Positions 10,560-17,317 of a stretch of 20,707 nt of DNA are shown here, piece by piece (the stretch's first letter is position 1; every line of letters starts with the position of its first letter). Source of the stretch: CAZYWA01 sp964650975 [NCBI: uncultured bacterium]. Its GTDB lineage: Bacteria; JADJOY01. Below the pieces are notes generated by a model. The model saw only the letters and a program-made list of their open reading frames with translations, was not told the DNA's origin and did not search any database. The DNA is taken from contig CAZYWA010000081.1 in the NCBI GenBank assembly GCA_964650975.1, forward strand, positions 1 through 20,707, in the 5' to 3' direction. The position numbers and the translations under genes are program-made.

Positions 10560-10757
10560 TCAGTGCGCGCTCTTGCGGCGCGCGTCCTCGAGCGCGCCGC
10601 GCAGGATGTAGAGCGCCTCGAGGCGTTTCTCGGGCTCGAGCCCCTGGAAGCGGGCGCCGCGCACGTAGCGGTCGATGTCGGTGGCCTTGTGGGGGAAATC
10701 CGAGCGCAGCTCGCCGACCAGCTGCTCGATCCTGGATTCGGGAGTCTCGGCCGACAT
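10560..10757 (-). CDS. Small conserved-looking hypothetical protein, 65 aa
   Basis: I do not recognise this protein. It is short, charged and predicted mostly helical, with no cysteine, membrane segment or signal. It contains IEQLVGELRSDFPHKATDIDRYVRGARFQGLEPEKRLEALYILRGALEDARR. The ribosome site is good: on the minus strand GGAG stands five bases before the ATG. It lies 48 bases after the SDR gene on the same strand and is probably the last gene of the Rieske operon, or it has its own transcript. The spacing to the Nudix hairpin supports its being real. Function is unknown; a small regulatory or structural partner is possible. Confidence 0.6.
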   Translation of the reverse strand: MSAETPESRIEQLVGELRSDFPHKATDIDRYVRGARFQGLEPEKRLEALYILRGALEDARRKSAH

Positions 10758-10805
10758 TCCTGCTCCGCACTCGCCGCGCGGGACGATCTTACGACGAGCG
10801 AGCGT

Positions 10806-11681
10806 TCACATGAAGCGGAGCGGCGGGTTCTCGCGGGCGAGGATTCCCTGCAGTCGGTCGCGCACCCGATCGTCCGTCTGCGCGCTCTCGGGGAGGATCC
10901 AGAACCGATCGTTGCGGATTCCCTCGATCGCGAGCTCGGCGACCTCGGCCGGCTCGGTGACCGCGAACTCGAGGCCCGCAGCCTCGATCATGCCGCGGAT
11001 GTCCTCGAGTGTCGGCGGCGGAGCGTCGGCCGGCTTCTCGTCGGGAAAGTCGGCGGGCCGGTTGCGGAACGCGGTGAAGATGTTGGTGCGCACCAGATGC
11101 GGTCCGGGATAGAGCACCGACGCCTTGACCGCGGACCCAGCCATCAAGAGCTGCGCGTGCAGCACCTCGGAGACGCAGGTCACCGCCGCCTTGGCCGCCG
11201 CATAGATCGGCGTGGTCGGCAGCGGGAAGAGCCCGCCGTTTCCCGACGAGGTGTTGATCACGTGCGCTTCCTCGCCGCGCTCGAGCAAGATCGGCACGAA
11301 CGCCTTGATGCCGTTCAGCACCCCGAAGAGATTCACGTCGAGGACCCAGCGCCAGTCGGTCTCGGGCGAATCCCAGAGCATCTGGCGGGTTTCGTCGGTG
11401 CCGACCCCGGCATTGTTGAAGACCAGGTGGACCGCGCCGTAGGTGGCGAGCGTCTTGGCCGCGAGGTCGCGCACCTGGTCGAGCTTGCGCACGTCGGTCA
11501 CGAAACCGCTGACCTCGCCGCCGGCGGCGCGCATCTCGGAAACCGCGGCGGCGAGCGCCTTCGGCTCGACGTCGGCGAGCACGATCCTGGCACCTTCGCG
11601 AGCGAATCGCTCAGCCAGCGCGCGCCCGATGCCGCTGGCACCTCCGGTGACGACCGCGACCTTTCCGGCGAAGTCCTTCAT
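10806..11681 (-). CDS. Short-chain dehydrogenase/reductase (SDR), classical type
   Basis: The protein is 291 residues, a little longer than the 250-residue classical SDR core. The nucleotide motif is TGGASGIG (12-19), NNAG is at 89-92, the catalytic serine is in INTSSG (about 145), and Tyr160/Lys164 form YAAAK. The acidic residue at the end of beta-2 (VLADVEP) favours NAD(H). The C-terminal extension (about 200-291, with RPADFPDEKPADAPPP) resembles SDRs that act on large hydrophobic or steroid-like alcohols, but substrate is unknown. Start: the ATG at 11681 has GGAG eight bases upstream and overlaps the preceding stop by ATGA, so the larger frame reaching 11933 is not used. It sits in the operon after the ADC-like gene and probably oxidises a hydroxyl group made earlier in the pathway. 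Confidence 0.9.
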   Translation of the reverse strand: MKDFAGKVAVVTGGASGIGRALAERFAREGARIVLADVEPKALAAAVSEMRAAGGEVSGFVTDVRKLDQVRDLAAKTLATYGAVHLVFNNAGVGTDETRQMLWDSPETDWRWVLDVNLFGVLNGIKAFVPILLERGEEAHVINTSSGNGGLFPLPTTPIYAAAKAAVTCVSEVLHAQLLMAGSAVKASVLYPGPHLVRTNIFTAFRNRPADFPDEKPADAPPPTLEDIRGMIEAAGLEFAVTEPAEVAELAIEGIRNDRFWILPESAQTDDRVRDRLQGILARENPPLRFM

Positions 11682-12496
11682 GCCGCTTTCTCCGCCGCCA
11701 CGGCCACGTCGAGACCGGGGAACATCGGATCGTCGTAGCGCTGGTGGATGAAGGGCTGGAGCCACTCGCCGGGAATCGAGCGCAGCACGGCGCCGTTCGA
11801 TTCCGTGGCTCCGGTCTCGAGCTCGAGCGTCACGAGCTTTCGCACCGGAAGGTCGGCCACGGGATCGAACGGCGAGTCCTCGAGCAGCACCTCGCCCTCG
11901 AGCACTTGCGTCGCCTTGCGGCGGTGCTTCCACTCGAGGCGGCAGAGCAGCGGCTCGCCGTCGAAGCCCACCGCTGGCGGCGGGGATGGCAGCGCCTTGA
12001 ACGTGTATGCGAGATCGACGCGATCGACCGGCGGGTGCGTGCCGATCACGCGTCCTCGGACTTCCAGGTACGGGATGCCCATGCGCGTGATCCGACCGAC
12101 ATGGACGCCGTTCTCCTCGGTCAGCGTGATCTCCGCGAGCTTCTTGGGCTCGCCGTAGATCTCGCGGCCGCCCACCACCGCGGCCTCGGTGGTCATGGGC
12201 ATGGTGAGCGGGTAGAGCCCTTCGACGCCCTGGTACGTGCAGCGCACGCCGAAGGTGCCGGCGCCCAGCGGGAAGATCGCGCCTCCCGGCAAGTGAATGG
12301 TCACGTCGCTGACGATCGCGTGGACCTCGGGTCTCGCAGCCGGCTCGAGCGGTCGGGGCAACACCGCCGCGATCAGCTCGGGGGACGTCTCGTAGATCGC
12401 GCGGATCGAGCGCACCTCGGCTTCCAGAAAACCAGGCCCTGCCGCGCGCGCCTGGGCCAGCTGCTCGGCGGATTTCGCGTAACGCAGTCGTGCCAT
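11678..12496 (-). CDS. Acetoacetate decarboxylase (ADC) superfamily protein
   Basis: The 272-residue product matches the ADC fold over its length. It has the N-terminal strand and VLPRPLEPAA (46-55), GLYPLTMPM (93-101) and the Schiff-base motif GREIYGEPKKLAEI (Lys118/Lys119). C. acetobutylicum ADC has its nucleophile lysine at the first of this KK pair. In a by-eye alignment with that enzyme, positions of Glu61 and Glu76 appear to be non-acidic (near Ala/Val and Ala79), so a true decarboxylase is uncertain. Related ADC-superfamily enzymes are known to do aldol-dehydration chemistry. The ATG at 12496 has GGAG eight bases upstream. A 4-base overlap ties it to the SDR gene, and a 49-base gap separates it from the amidohydrolase gene. 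Confidence 0.85.
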   Translation of the reverse strand: MARLRYAKSAEQLAQARAAGPGFLEAEVRSIRAIYETSPELIAAVLPRPLEPAARPEVHAIVSDVTIHLPGGAIFPLGAGTFGVRCTYQGVEGLYPLTMPMTTEAAVVGGREIYGEPKKLAEITLTEENGVHVGRITRMGIPYLEVRGRVIGTHPPVDRVDLAYTFKALPSPPPAVGFDGEPLLCRLEWKHRRKATQVLEGEVLLEDSPFDPVADLPVRKLVTLELETGATESNGAVLRSIPGEWLQPFIHQRYDDPMFPGLDVAVAAEKAA

Positions 12497-12545
12497 GTCG
12501 ATCGCTCCTGGTTGCGAAGTTGGTGAAGCCGTCGTCGCGCCGCGC

Positions 12546-13760
12546 TCAGCCCGCGGAAGCCGCTCGCACCGGAACCGCCAGGCTCAGATCCTCGGGCCGC
12601 GGGCCGATCCGCCGGACCAGCGGCGTCAGCGCCGCGACGTCGAATCCGTAGACCTGCGCCGCCGTGCCGCCCAGCATCTTGCGCACGTCCTCGTCGGGGA
12701 TGTCGTGAAACGACTCGGCCATGAATTTCGCGGTATAGGGCCAGGCGCCTTCCGGGTGAGGATAGTCGCTGCCCCACATCATGTTGTCGACGCCGATCGC
12801 GTGGCGCAGCTCCACGTCCGAGCGGCTGGTGACCGAGGCACCGACGAAGCAGTTGCGCTCGAAGTACTCGCTCGGCTTCATCGTCATCTCGTTCCGATAC
12901 GGCGCCAGCTTCGCGGTGAAGTGGTTCGCCTCGTAGCGCTGGTCCATGAGGGCCTTTAGCTCGGGCACCCAGGAGGCACCGAGCTCGGTGATCACGAATT
13001 TGAGCTTGGGGTGGCGCTCGAAAACGCCGCTCCAGATCAGGAACCACACCGGGCGCACCGACCACCACGCGACCTCGGTGATGAAGATCCCGATGCAGCC
13101 CGGATAATCGCCGTAATCCTCGTTGGGCGCCGCTCCGCCGTGGATGTTGACCGGCATGCCCAGCTCTTCGCAGAGCGACCAAACCGGCTCGTAGACCGGC
13201 GAATGGTACGGCTCGTGCTTGCCCCACATCGGTGCGATGAACACACCCCGCAGTCCGTGTTCGCGAGCCCAGCGGATCTCCTCCACGGCGCGCACCGGAT
13301 CGTGGGCCATCGGCACCACCGCCATGCCGGCGCGGCGCGCCGGTGCTTCTGCGCAGAACTCGGCGAGCCAGCGGTTGTGGGCCTGGGCGCCGGCCCAGAT
13401 CAATTCGCTCGGCACTTCGGGGGGCAGGGTCAGGCCGGCGCCGAAGGGCGGCATGTTCCCGTCGTTGACACCGTCCGGGAAGATCACCTCGCCGACGATG
13501 CCGTCGCCGTCGAGCTGGCGGTTTCGCTCCGCCGAATCCCAGGCACCTTTCCAGCCCTCGCCGGCGTCCTTGCGCCACGCGGCCTTGAACTCGTCGGGCA
13601 TGAACTTGCGGGTCAGCCGTTCCACCTCCTGCTCCTGGATCGGGAGCGCGGCGTCGAACAGCTCGCGGAACTGCGGGTCGACGTAGTCGCGATAGCGCTT
13701 GGGCGGCAGCCCGGCGTGGCAGTCCGAGGAGATCACGAGGTAGCGGTCGCTGGTGGTCAT
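12546..13760 (-). CDS. Amidohydrolase_2 (ACMSD-like TIM-barrel metalloenzyme)
   Basis: This 404-residue protein fits amidohydrolase family 2 (ACMSD / gamma-resorcylate decarboxylase relatives), metal-dependent enzymes that decarboxylate or hydrolyse carboxylated ring or ring-cleavage products. The N-terminal metal motif is reduced to SSDCHAG (Asp13, His15) rather than the usual HxH. Further likely ligands or catalytic residues are His207 in NIHGGA, Glu259 in ITELGAS, and Asp332 in MMWGSDYPHPEG, which closes the domain as in related proteins. The ATG at 13760 has GGGAGG seven bases upstream and overlaps the Rieske stop by ATGA. Coupled translation with the oxygenase suggests it acts on the oxygenase product. 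The exact reaction cannot be read from sequence. Confidence 0.88.
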   Translation of the reverse strand: MTTSDRYLVISSDCHAGLPPKRYRDYVDPQFRELFDAALPIQEQEVERLTRKFMPDEFKAAWRKDAGEGWKGAWDSAERNRQLDGDGIVGEVIFPDGVNDGNMPPFGAGLTLPPEVPSELIWAGAQAHNRWLAEFCAEAPARRAGMAVVPMAHDPVRAVEEIRWAREHGLRGVFIAPMWGKHEPYHSPVYEPVWSLCEELGMPVNIHGGAAPNEDYGDYPGCIGIFITEVAWWSVRPVWFLIWSGVFERHPKLKFVITELGASWVPELKALMDQRYEANHFTAKLAPYRNEMTMKPSEYFERNCFVGASVTSRSDVELRHAIGVDNMMWGSDYPHPEGAWPYTAKFMAESFHDIPDEDVRKMLGGTAAQVYGFDVAALTPLVRRIGPRPEDLSLAVPVRAASAG

Positions 13761-14773
13761 GCGTGAGCCTCCCGTTCGTGACCTTCGATGTGCCTTTCCA
13801 CCGCTCGCGCGCGCGGCTCGGTCGCTGACGCCGAGTAGAACTGCTTCACCCAGCGGCGGAACTCGGCGAGCTCGCGATCGGCCTTGCAGAGCACCGGGTC
13901 GGTGCGGTGGATCTTGTTTTCCCAGATCGGGATGTCCTGCTTCACGCCTTCGATCGCCCACGGCAGGAACTCGGCGCCGACCGTATCGGCCAGATCTTCG
14001 CCGGTGGTGATCAGCCACCGCGAGACCGTACGGCGCGCGTCGATGGGGCTGGTCGACGTGTACATGAGCAAGCCGCGATCGCCGAATCCCAGCATGCGCA
14101 CCGAGGTGAGCCCGAGCCCCCAGGTGTCGCGCTCCAGATCGATCGTGAATTTGCCGTACGGGGTGTCGTGGGTGTGCTTGCTGCGCACCCGCAGGAAGCG
14201 TCCACCCTCGCCGTACGAGGTCTCGACGCCGGCCTCGGGCGGCCCGTGGTGGACGTAGAGGAAGTGCATCGGATCGAGGTTGTTCTCGGCCATGTCCTGC
14301 ATGTGGACGTTCACCTCGATCTCGTGGACCAGCGGCTCGGTCCAGCCTTCGCCGCCGATCTCGGGCATCTCCGGAACATCCCAGGAAGGCGGTTCGTCCG
14401 CGGCGTGGCGCCACACCAGGATCATGCGGTTCCGCTCGCACACCTCCCAGGACCGCACCCGCGCCCGCGGCGGGATCGAGTCGCAGTAGGGAATCGTCTC
14501 GCACTTCCCGCTGGGGCCGAACTCCCAGCCGTGAAACGGGCAGCGGATGTGATCGCCCTGGACGCGCCCACCCAGGCCGAGATGGGCACCGAGGTGTGCG
14601 CAGTAGGCGTTGAGCACCACCGGCTTTCCCCTGCGCGTGCGATAGACCACCAGCTCTTCGCCGAAGTAGTGGACCCGTTTCACCTCGCCGGGGCCCACGT
14701 CCTTCGACCAGGCGACGCAGAACCAGCCGTTGGGCAGGGGAAGAGAGGTGTCGTGGTTGACGGGAAGCTTCAC
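13757..14773 (-). CDS. Rieske [2Fe-2S] oxygenase, KshA/DAF-36 type
   Basis: Rieske oxygenases activate O2 at a mononuclear iron and hydroxylate or desaturate ring substrates. The 338-residue protein has the Rieske cluster motif CAHLGAH (Cys58, His60) and CPFHGWEF (Cys78, His81). The iron site is NNLDPMHFLYVHH (Asp167, His170, His175). The sequence around Rieske and DPMHFLYVHHG resembles the 3-ketosteroid 9-alpha-hydroxylase/DAF-36 group, which acts on steroids; a steroid substrate is only a guess. I chose GTG at 14773 because GGAGG lies five bases upstream. The frame stays open to 15265, but that part is Arg/Pro-rich and overlaps AraC. No ferredoxin or reductase partner is in the window, so electrons must come from elsewhere. 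It is the first gene of the operon. Confidence 0.92.
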   Translation of the reverse strand: MKLPVNHDTSLPLPNGWFCVAWSKDVGPGEVKRVHYFGEELVVYRTRRGKPVVLNAYCAHLGAHLGLGGRVQGDHIRCPFHGWEFGPSGKCETIPYCDSIPPRARVRSWEVCERNRMILVWRHAADEPPSWDVPEMPEIGGEGWTEPLVHEIEVNVHMQDMAENNLDPMHFLYVHHGPPEAGVETSYGEGGRFLRVRSKHTHDTPYGKFTIDLERDTWGLGLTSVRMLGFGDRGLLMYTSTSPIDARRTVSRWLITTGEDLADTVGAEFLPWAIEGVKQDIPIWENKIHRTDPVLCKADRELAEFRRWVKQFYSASATEPRARAVERHIEGHEREAHA

Positions 14774-14778
14774 CGGGA

Positions 14779-14783
14779 CCTCC
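14779..14783 (-). promoter_or_regulatory. Ribosome binding site deciding the GTG start of the Rieske gene
   Basis: GGAGG on the minus strand sits five bases before the GTG at 14773. It is the reason to prefer this start over the much longer open frame upstream. Confidence 0.6.
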
Positions 14784-14925
14784 GCGGTCGAACGCACCGT
14801 GCACTGGGATGCTAGGGGCGAAGCGCCGGGCGCGCGAGGACAGCTCCGGCCAATCTCAGGACCCGGCCGGCCATCTTGACGTCGCGAGCAGCCTTCGAGA
14901 GTTTTTGACGACGATGAAGCCGACC

Positions 14926-14967
14926 CGCGCCGCAGGCAGCCCGTTACAACCGGCACGCGCCGCAGGC
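14926..14967. repeat. Pair of identical 12-bp direct repeats, 30-bp spacing
   Basis: CGCGCCGCAGGC occurs at 14926-14937 and again at 14956-14967, exactly 30 bp apart start to start. That is close to three helical turns, so both copies face the same side of the DNA. They lie in the divergent spacer beside an AraC-family gene, and AraC proteins usually bind pairs of direct half-sites. The repeat in such GC-rich DNA could also be chance. Confidence 0.45.
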
Positions 14968-15087
14968 GCGCGGCGAGCCAAGCGAGCCGACTCGGTGGTG
15001 GGGCCCCGCGAAAACCGCGCCCTCTTGTCCAACGACACGTGCCGGGCGGGGGGCTGGAACAGCCCGCCGAGAAGATCCGCACGCTTG

Positions 15088-16089
15088 ATGGCGCGGATCG
15101 CGTTGCCGATCGTCGCGCAGATCGAGCAGAGCGGCGCCGGGATCGACGCCGTGCTCGCCGGCGCCGGCGTTCGCCGGGCCGAGCTCGAGGATCCGGATGC
15201 GCGGATCGAGCACGAGCGGTGGGTGGCGCTGCTCGAGCTCGGCGCCGAGGCCACCGCGGACCCATGCTTCGGGGTGCACGCCGCCGAGCAGCTCTCGCGG
15301 CGCAGCTATTCGCTGCCGGCGCTCTTCATCCAGAGCCAGCCCACGCTCGCGGAAGGGTTGGCCCGTCTCGATCGCTACTTTCCCATCGTCCACGAAGGGA
15401 TGGAGCTGGGCCTCTCGATGGAGAGCGGCATGGGACGGTGCCGGATCGGATTTCTGCCCGGTCTCGCGTACCCGAGGGTGCTGGCCGAGCACATGGCGGC
15501 GTTCGGGTCGGTGCTGGGAGTCCAGTTGCTGGGAAACGACTGCCCGCGCCCGCTCGAGGTGCGCTTCGCCTACCCTCCGCCGGTCAGCACGCGCGAGCAC
15601 CAGCGCGTGATACGCGGTCCGGTGGTCTTCGGTGCGGAGCACACCGAGATCGTGTTCGATCCGAGGGTGCTCGATCTGCCGCTCGACAGCGCCAATTCGC
15701 ACCTTGGGGCCATCCTCGAGGACGAAGCGCGGCGTCTCGCGGAGCGGCTGCCGGACGGCGGCACGATCCTCGGCCGGTGCGTCACGTGGATCCGATCCGA
15801 GGTGCACGCGGGGCGCGAGCCGCGTCTCGCGGGACTGGCGAACGAGCTCCGGCTCGGCGAGCGCACGCTTCGCCGCCGACTCGAGACCGGAGGCACCACG
15901 CTCCGCGAGCTGGTCGACGGCGTGCGCCGCGAGATGGCGCAGGCGCACGTCGGATCCGGGCGGCTCTCTCTCGACGAGATCGCGCTGCTGCTGGGCTTCT
16001 CGGAGGCGGCGGCGTTTCGCCGTGCCTTCAAGCGCTGGACCGGGCAAAGCCCGAGCGAATACCGGCGCGAGACGAATCCGCGAGGCTGA
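15088..16089 (+). CDS. AraC-family transcriptional regulator
   Basis: The 333-residue protein has an N-terminal ligand-sensing domain of the Arabinose_bd type (about 1-200: MARIALPIVAQIEQSGAGIDAVLAGAGV, then HAAEQLSRRSYS), related to regulators of the OruR/PchR-like group. The C-terminal domain has two helix-turn-helix motifs (about 250-333), with LANELRLGERTLRRRLE and LDEIALLLGFSEAAAFRRAFKRWTGQSPSEYR. The divergent position next to the Rieske operon and the direct repeats in the spacer suggest it controls that operon in response to its substrate; this is inferred. The ATG at 15088 gives the usual N-terminus; an ATG at 14809 would add 93 Arg/Ala-rich residues that match no domain. Only weak purine-rich sequence precedes 15088. 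Confidence 0.9.
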   Translation: MARIALPIVAQIEQSGAGIDAVLAGAGVRRAELEDPDARIEHERWVALLELGAEATADPCFGVHAAEQLSRRSYSLPALFIQSQPTLAEGLARLDRYFPIVHEGMELGLSMESGMGRCRIGFLPGLAYPRVLAEHMAAFGSVLGVQLLGNDCPRPLEVRFAYPPPVSTREHQRVIRGPVVFGAEHTEIVFDPRVLDLPLDSANSHLGAILEDEARRLAERLPDGGTILGRCVTWIRSEVHAGREPRLAGLANELRLGERTLRRRLETGGTTLRELVDGVRREMAQAHVGSGRLSLDEIALLLGFSEAAAFRRAFKRWTGQSPSEYRRETNPRG

Positions 16090-16098
16090 CCGATTCGC

Positions 16099-16115
16099 GG
16101 CCGCGCGCCGCGGCC
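16099..16115 (+). terminator. GC-rich hairpin after the AraC gene
   Basis: GGCCGCG and CGCGGCC form a perfect 7-bp stem around a 3-base loop, starting ten bases after the AraC stop and 32 bases before the amrS start. No U-run follows. It may end the AraC transcript or be a chance palindrome in GC-rich sequence. Confidence 0.4.
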
Positions 16116-16147
16116 CGGCGGCTCCGCGCGGTTAGACTGGGCCGGTC

Positions 16148-17239
16148 ATGGCGACGTTGCCCACGATCGAGACGGGAGCGCCGGGACGCTGGTGGCACCC
16201 CGTCCCGGGCTCGTCCAAGATCCACTGCGACCTCTGCCCGCGCGGCTGTGACGTCGCCGACGGGCAGCGCGCCTTCTGCTTCGTGCGCCAGAATGTGGGC
16301 GGCCGGATGGTGCTCACCACCTACGGCCACTCGACCGGCTTCTGCATCGATCCCATCGAGAAGAAGCCGCTCAACCACTTCTTCCCGGGCAGCTCGGTGC
16401 TGAGCTTCGGCACCGCCGGCTGCAACCTGGGCTGCAAGTTCTGCCAGAACTGGTCGATCTCGAAGGCGCGCGAGGTCGAGGCGCTCTCCGACTCGGCGAC
16501 CCCCGATGCCATCGCGCGCGCCGCGGAGCGCGCCGGCTGCAAGAGCGTCGCGTTCACCTACAACGACCCGGTCTTGTGGGCCGAGTACGCGATCGACACC
16601 GCCATCGCGTGCCACGAGCGCGGCATCCAGGCGGTCGCCGTGACGGCCGGCTACGTGACGCCCGAGGCGCGTCCCGAGTTCTTCCGCCACATGGACGCGG
16701 CCAACGTCGACCTCAAGGGCTTCACCGAGGATTTCTACCGCAAGGTCTGCCTCGGCCATCTCGACCCGGTGCTCGACACGCTGCGCTGGCTCAAGCACGA
16801 GTCGAGCGTGTGGTTCGAGATCACCACGCTCCTGATCCCCGGCCACAACGACTCCGAGGACGAGGTGAAGCGCCTGTCGGCGTGGGTGGCCGAGAACGTC
16901 GGCACCGAGGTGCCGCTCCACTTCACCGCGTTCCATCCCGACTGGAAGCTCACCGACGCCCCCCACACGCCCGCCAGCACGCTGACGCGCGCCCGTGCGA
17001 TCGCCCTCGCCGCCGGCTTGAAGCACGTTTACACCGGCAACGTCCACGACGGCGCGGGCCAGAGCACCTATTGCTCGGGCTGCGGCGCGGTGCTGATCGA
17101 GCGCGACTGGTACGAGCTCGGCCGCTGGGGCTTGCGCGGCAATCGTTGCGCCAAGTGCGGCACCGTGCTCGCCGGTGTCTTCGACCCCAAGCCCGGCAAG
17201 TGGGGCTCCCGCCGCCAGCCACTCCGCATTCACGAGTGA
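16148..17239 (+). CDS. amrS: AmmeMemoRadiSam-system radical SAM enzyme, AmrS type
   Basis: This 363-residue protein matches the radical SAM member of the AMMECR1/Memo/radical-SAM grouping, whose role is unsettled. The N-terminal CDLCPRGC (Cys27, 30, 34) with Cys44 is a family-specific cysteine cluster. The radical SAM cluster motif is CNLGCKFC (Cys92, 96, 99), followed by NWSISKAREVE. The TIM-barrel core has TYNDPVLWAEY, TAGYVTPEA, NVDLKGFTEDFY and LIPGHNDSEDE. The C-terminus has two CxxC pairs (CSGC, CAKC), probably a zinc ribbon or a further iron site. The glycyl-radical-activase-like look is from family relationship. Its usual partners, Memo and AMMECR1, are not in this window. The ATG at 16148 gives a normal family N-terminus. 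Confidence 0.92.
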   Translation: MATLPTIETGAPGRWWHPVPGSSKIHCDLCPRGCDVADGQRAFCFVRQNVGGRMVLTTYGHSTGFCIDPIEKKPLNHFFPGSSVLSFGTAGCNLGCKFCQNWSISKAREVEALSDSATPDAIARAAERAGCKSVAFTYNDPVLWAEYAIDTAIACHERGIQAVAVTAGYVTPEARPEFFRHMDAANVDLKGFTEDFYRKVCLGHLDPVLDTLRWLKHESSVWFEITTLLIPGHNDSEDEVKRLSAWVAENVGTEVPLHFTAFHPDWKLTDAPHTPASTLTRARAIALAAGLKHVYTGNVHDGAGQSTYCSGCGAVLIERDWYELGRWGLRGNRCAKCGTVLAGVFDPKPGKWGSRRQPLRIHE

Positions 17240-17306
17240 CGGGTTCCCACCGGCGCGGGAATCGACGAAGATTCGCCGGACCGGCTTCGGCAGCAAGCAT
17301 CAGCAC

Positions 17307-17312
17307 GGAGGA
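17307..17312 (+). promoter_or_regulatory. Strong ribosome binding site of the acyl-CoA synthetase gene
   Basis: GGAGGA ends five bases before the ATG at 17318. It is the best Shine-Dalgarno on the plus strand here and fixes the start. The 78-base gap since amrS leaves room for a separate promoter, but I see no confident box. Confidence 0.6.
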
Positions 17313-17317
17313 CCACC

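Larger units (their letters stand above)
14774..15087. promoter_or_regulatory. Divergent control region of the Rieske operon and AraC gene
   Basis: This 314-base gap separates the two divergent starts. It carries the two 12-bp direct repeats listed separately, a TTGACG at 14905-14910 that could serve as a -35 box, and an imperfect palindrome rich in GC around 14952-14975. A TAGCAT on the minus strand (14809-14814) might be a -10 for the Rieske gene, but no good -35 matches it. Two open frames cross the gap as upstream extensions (14809 plus strand, up to 15265 minus strand); neither has a ribosome site or a recognisable domain. Confidence 0.45.

Noticed and set aside
11682-11933. N-terminal extension of the SDR frame
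   Set aside because: Lies antiphase inside the ADC-like gene; the SDR Rossmann start and ribosome site fit the ATG at 11681.
15000-15007. GGGGCCCC palindrome in the divergent spacer
   Set aside because: An 8-base GC palindrome is expected by chance at this base composition and has no partner motif.
14809-15087. N-terminal extension of the AraC frame
   Set aside because: No homology-like sequence, crosses the control region with the repeats; the domain starts at the ATG at 15088.
14774-15265. N-terminal extension of the Rieske frame
   Set aside because: Arg/Ala/Pro-rich, overlaps the AraC gene and is replaced by a GTG with an excellent ribosome site.
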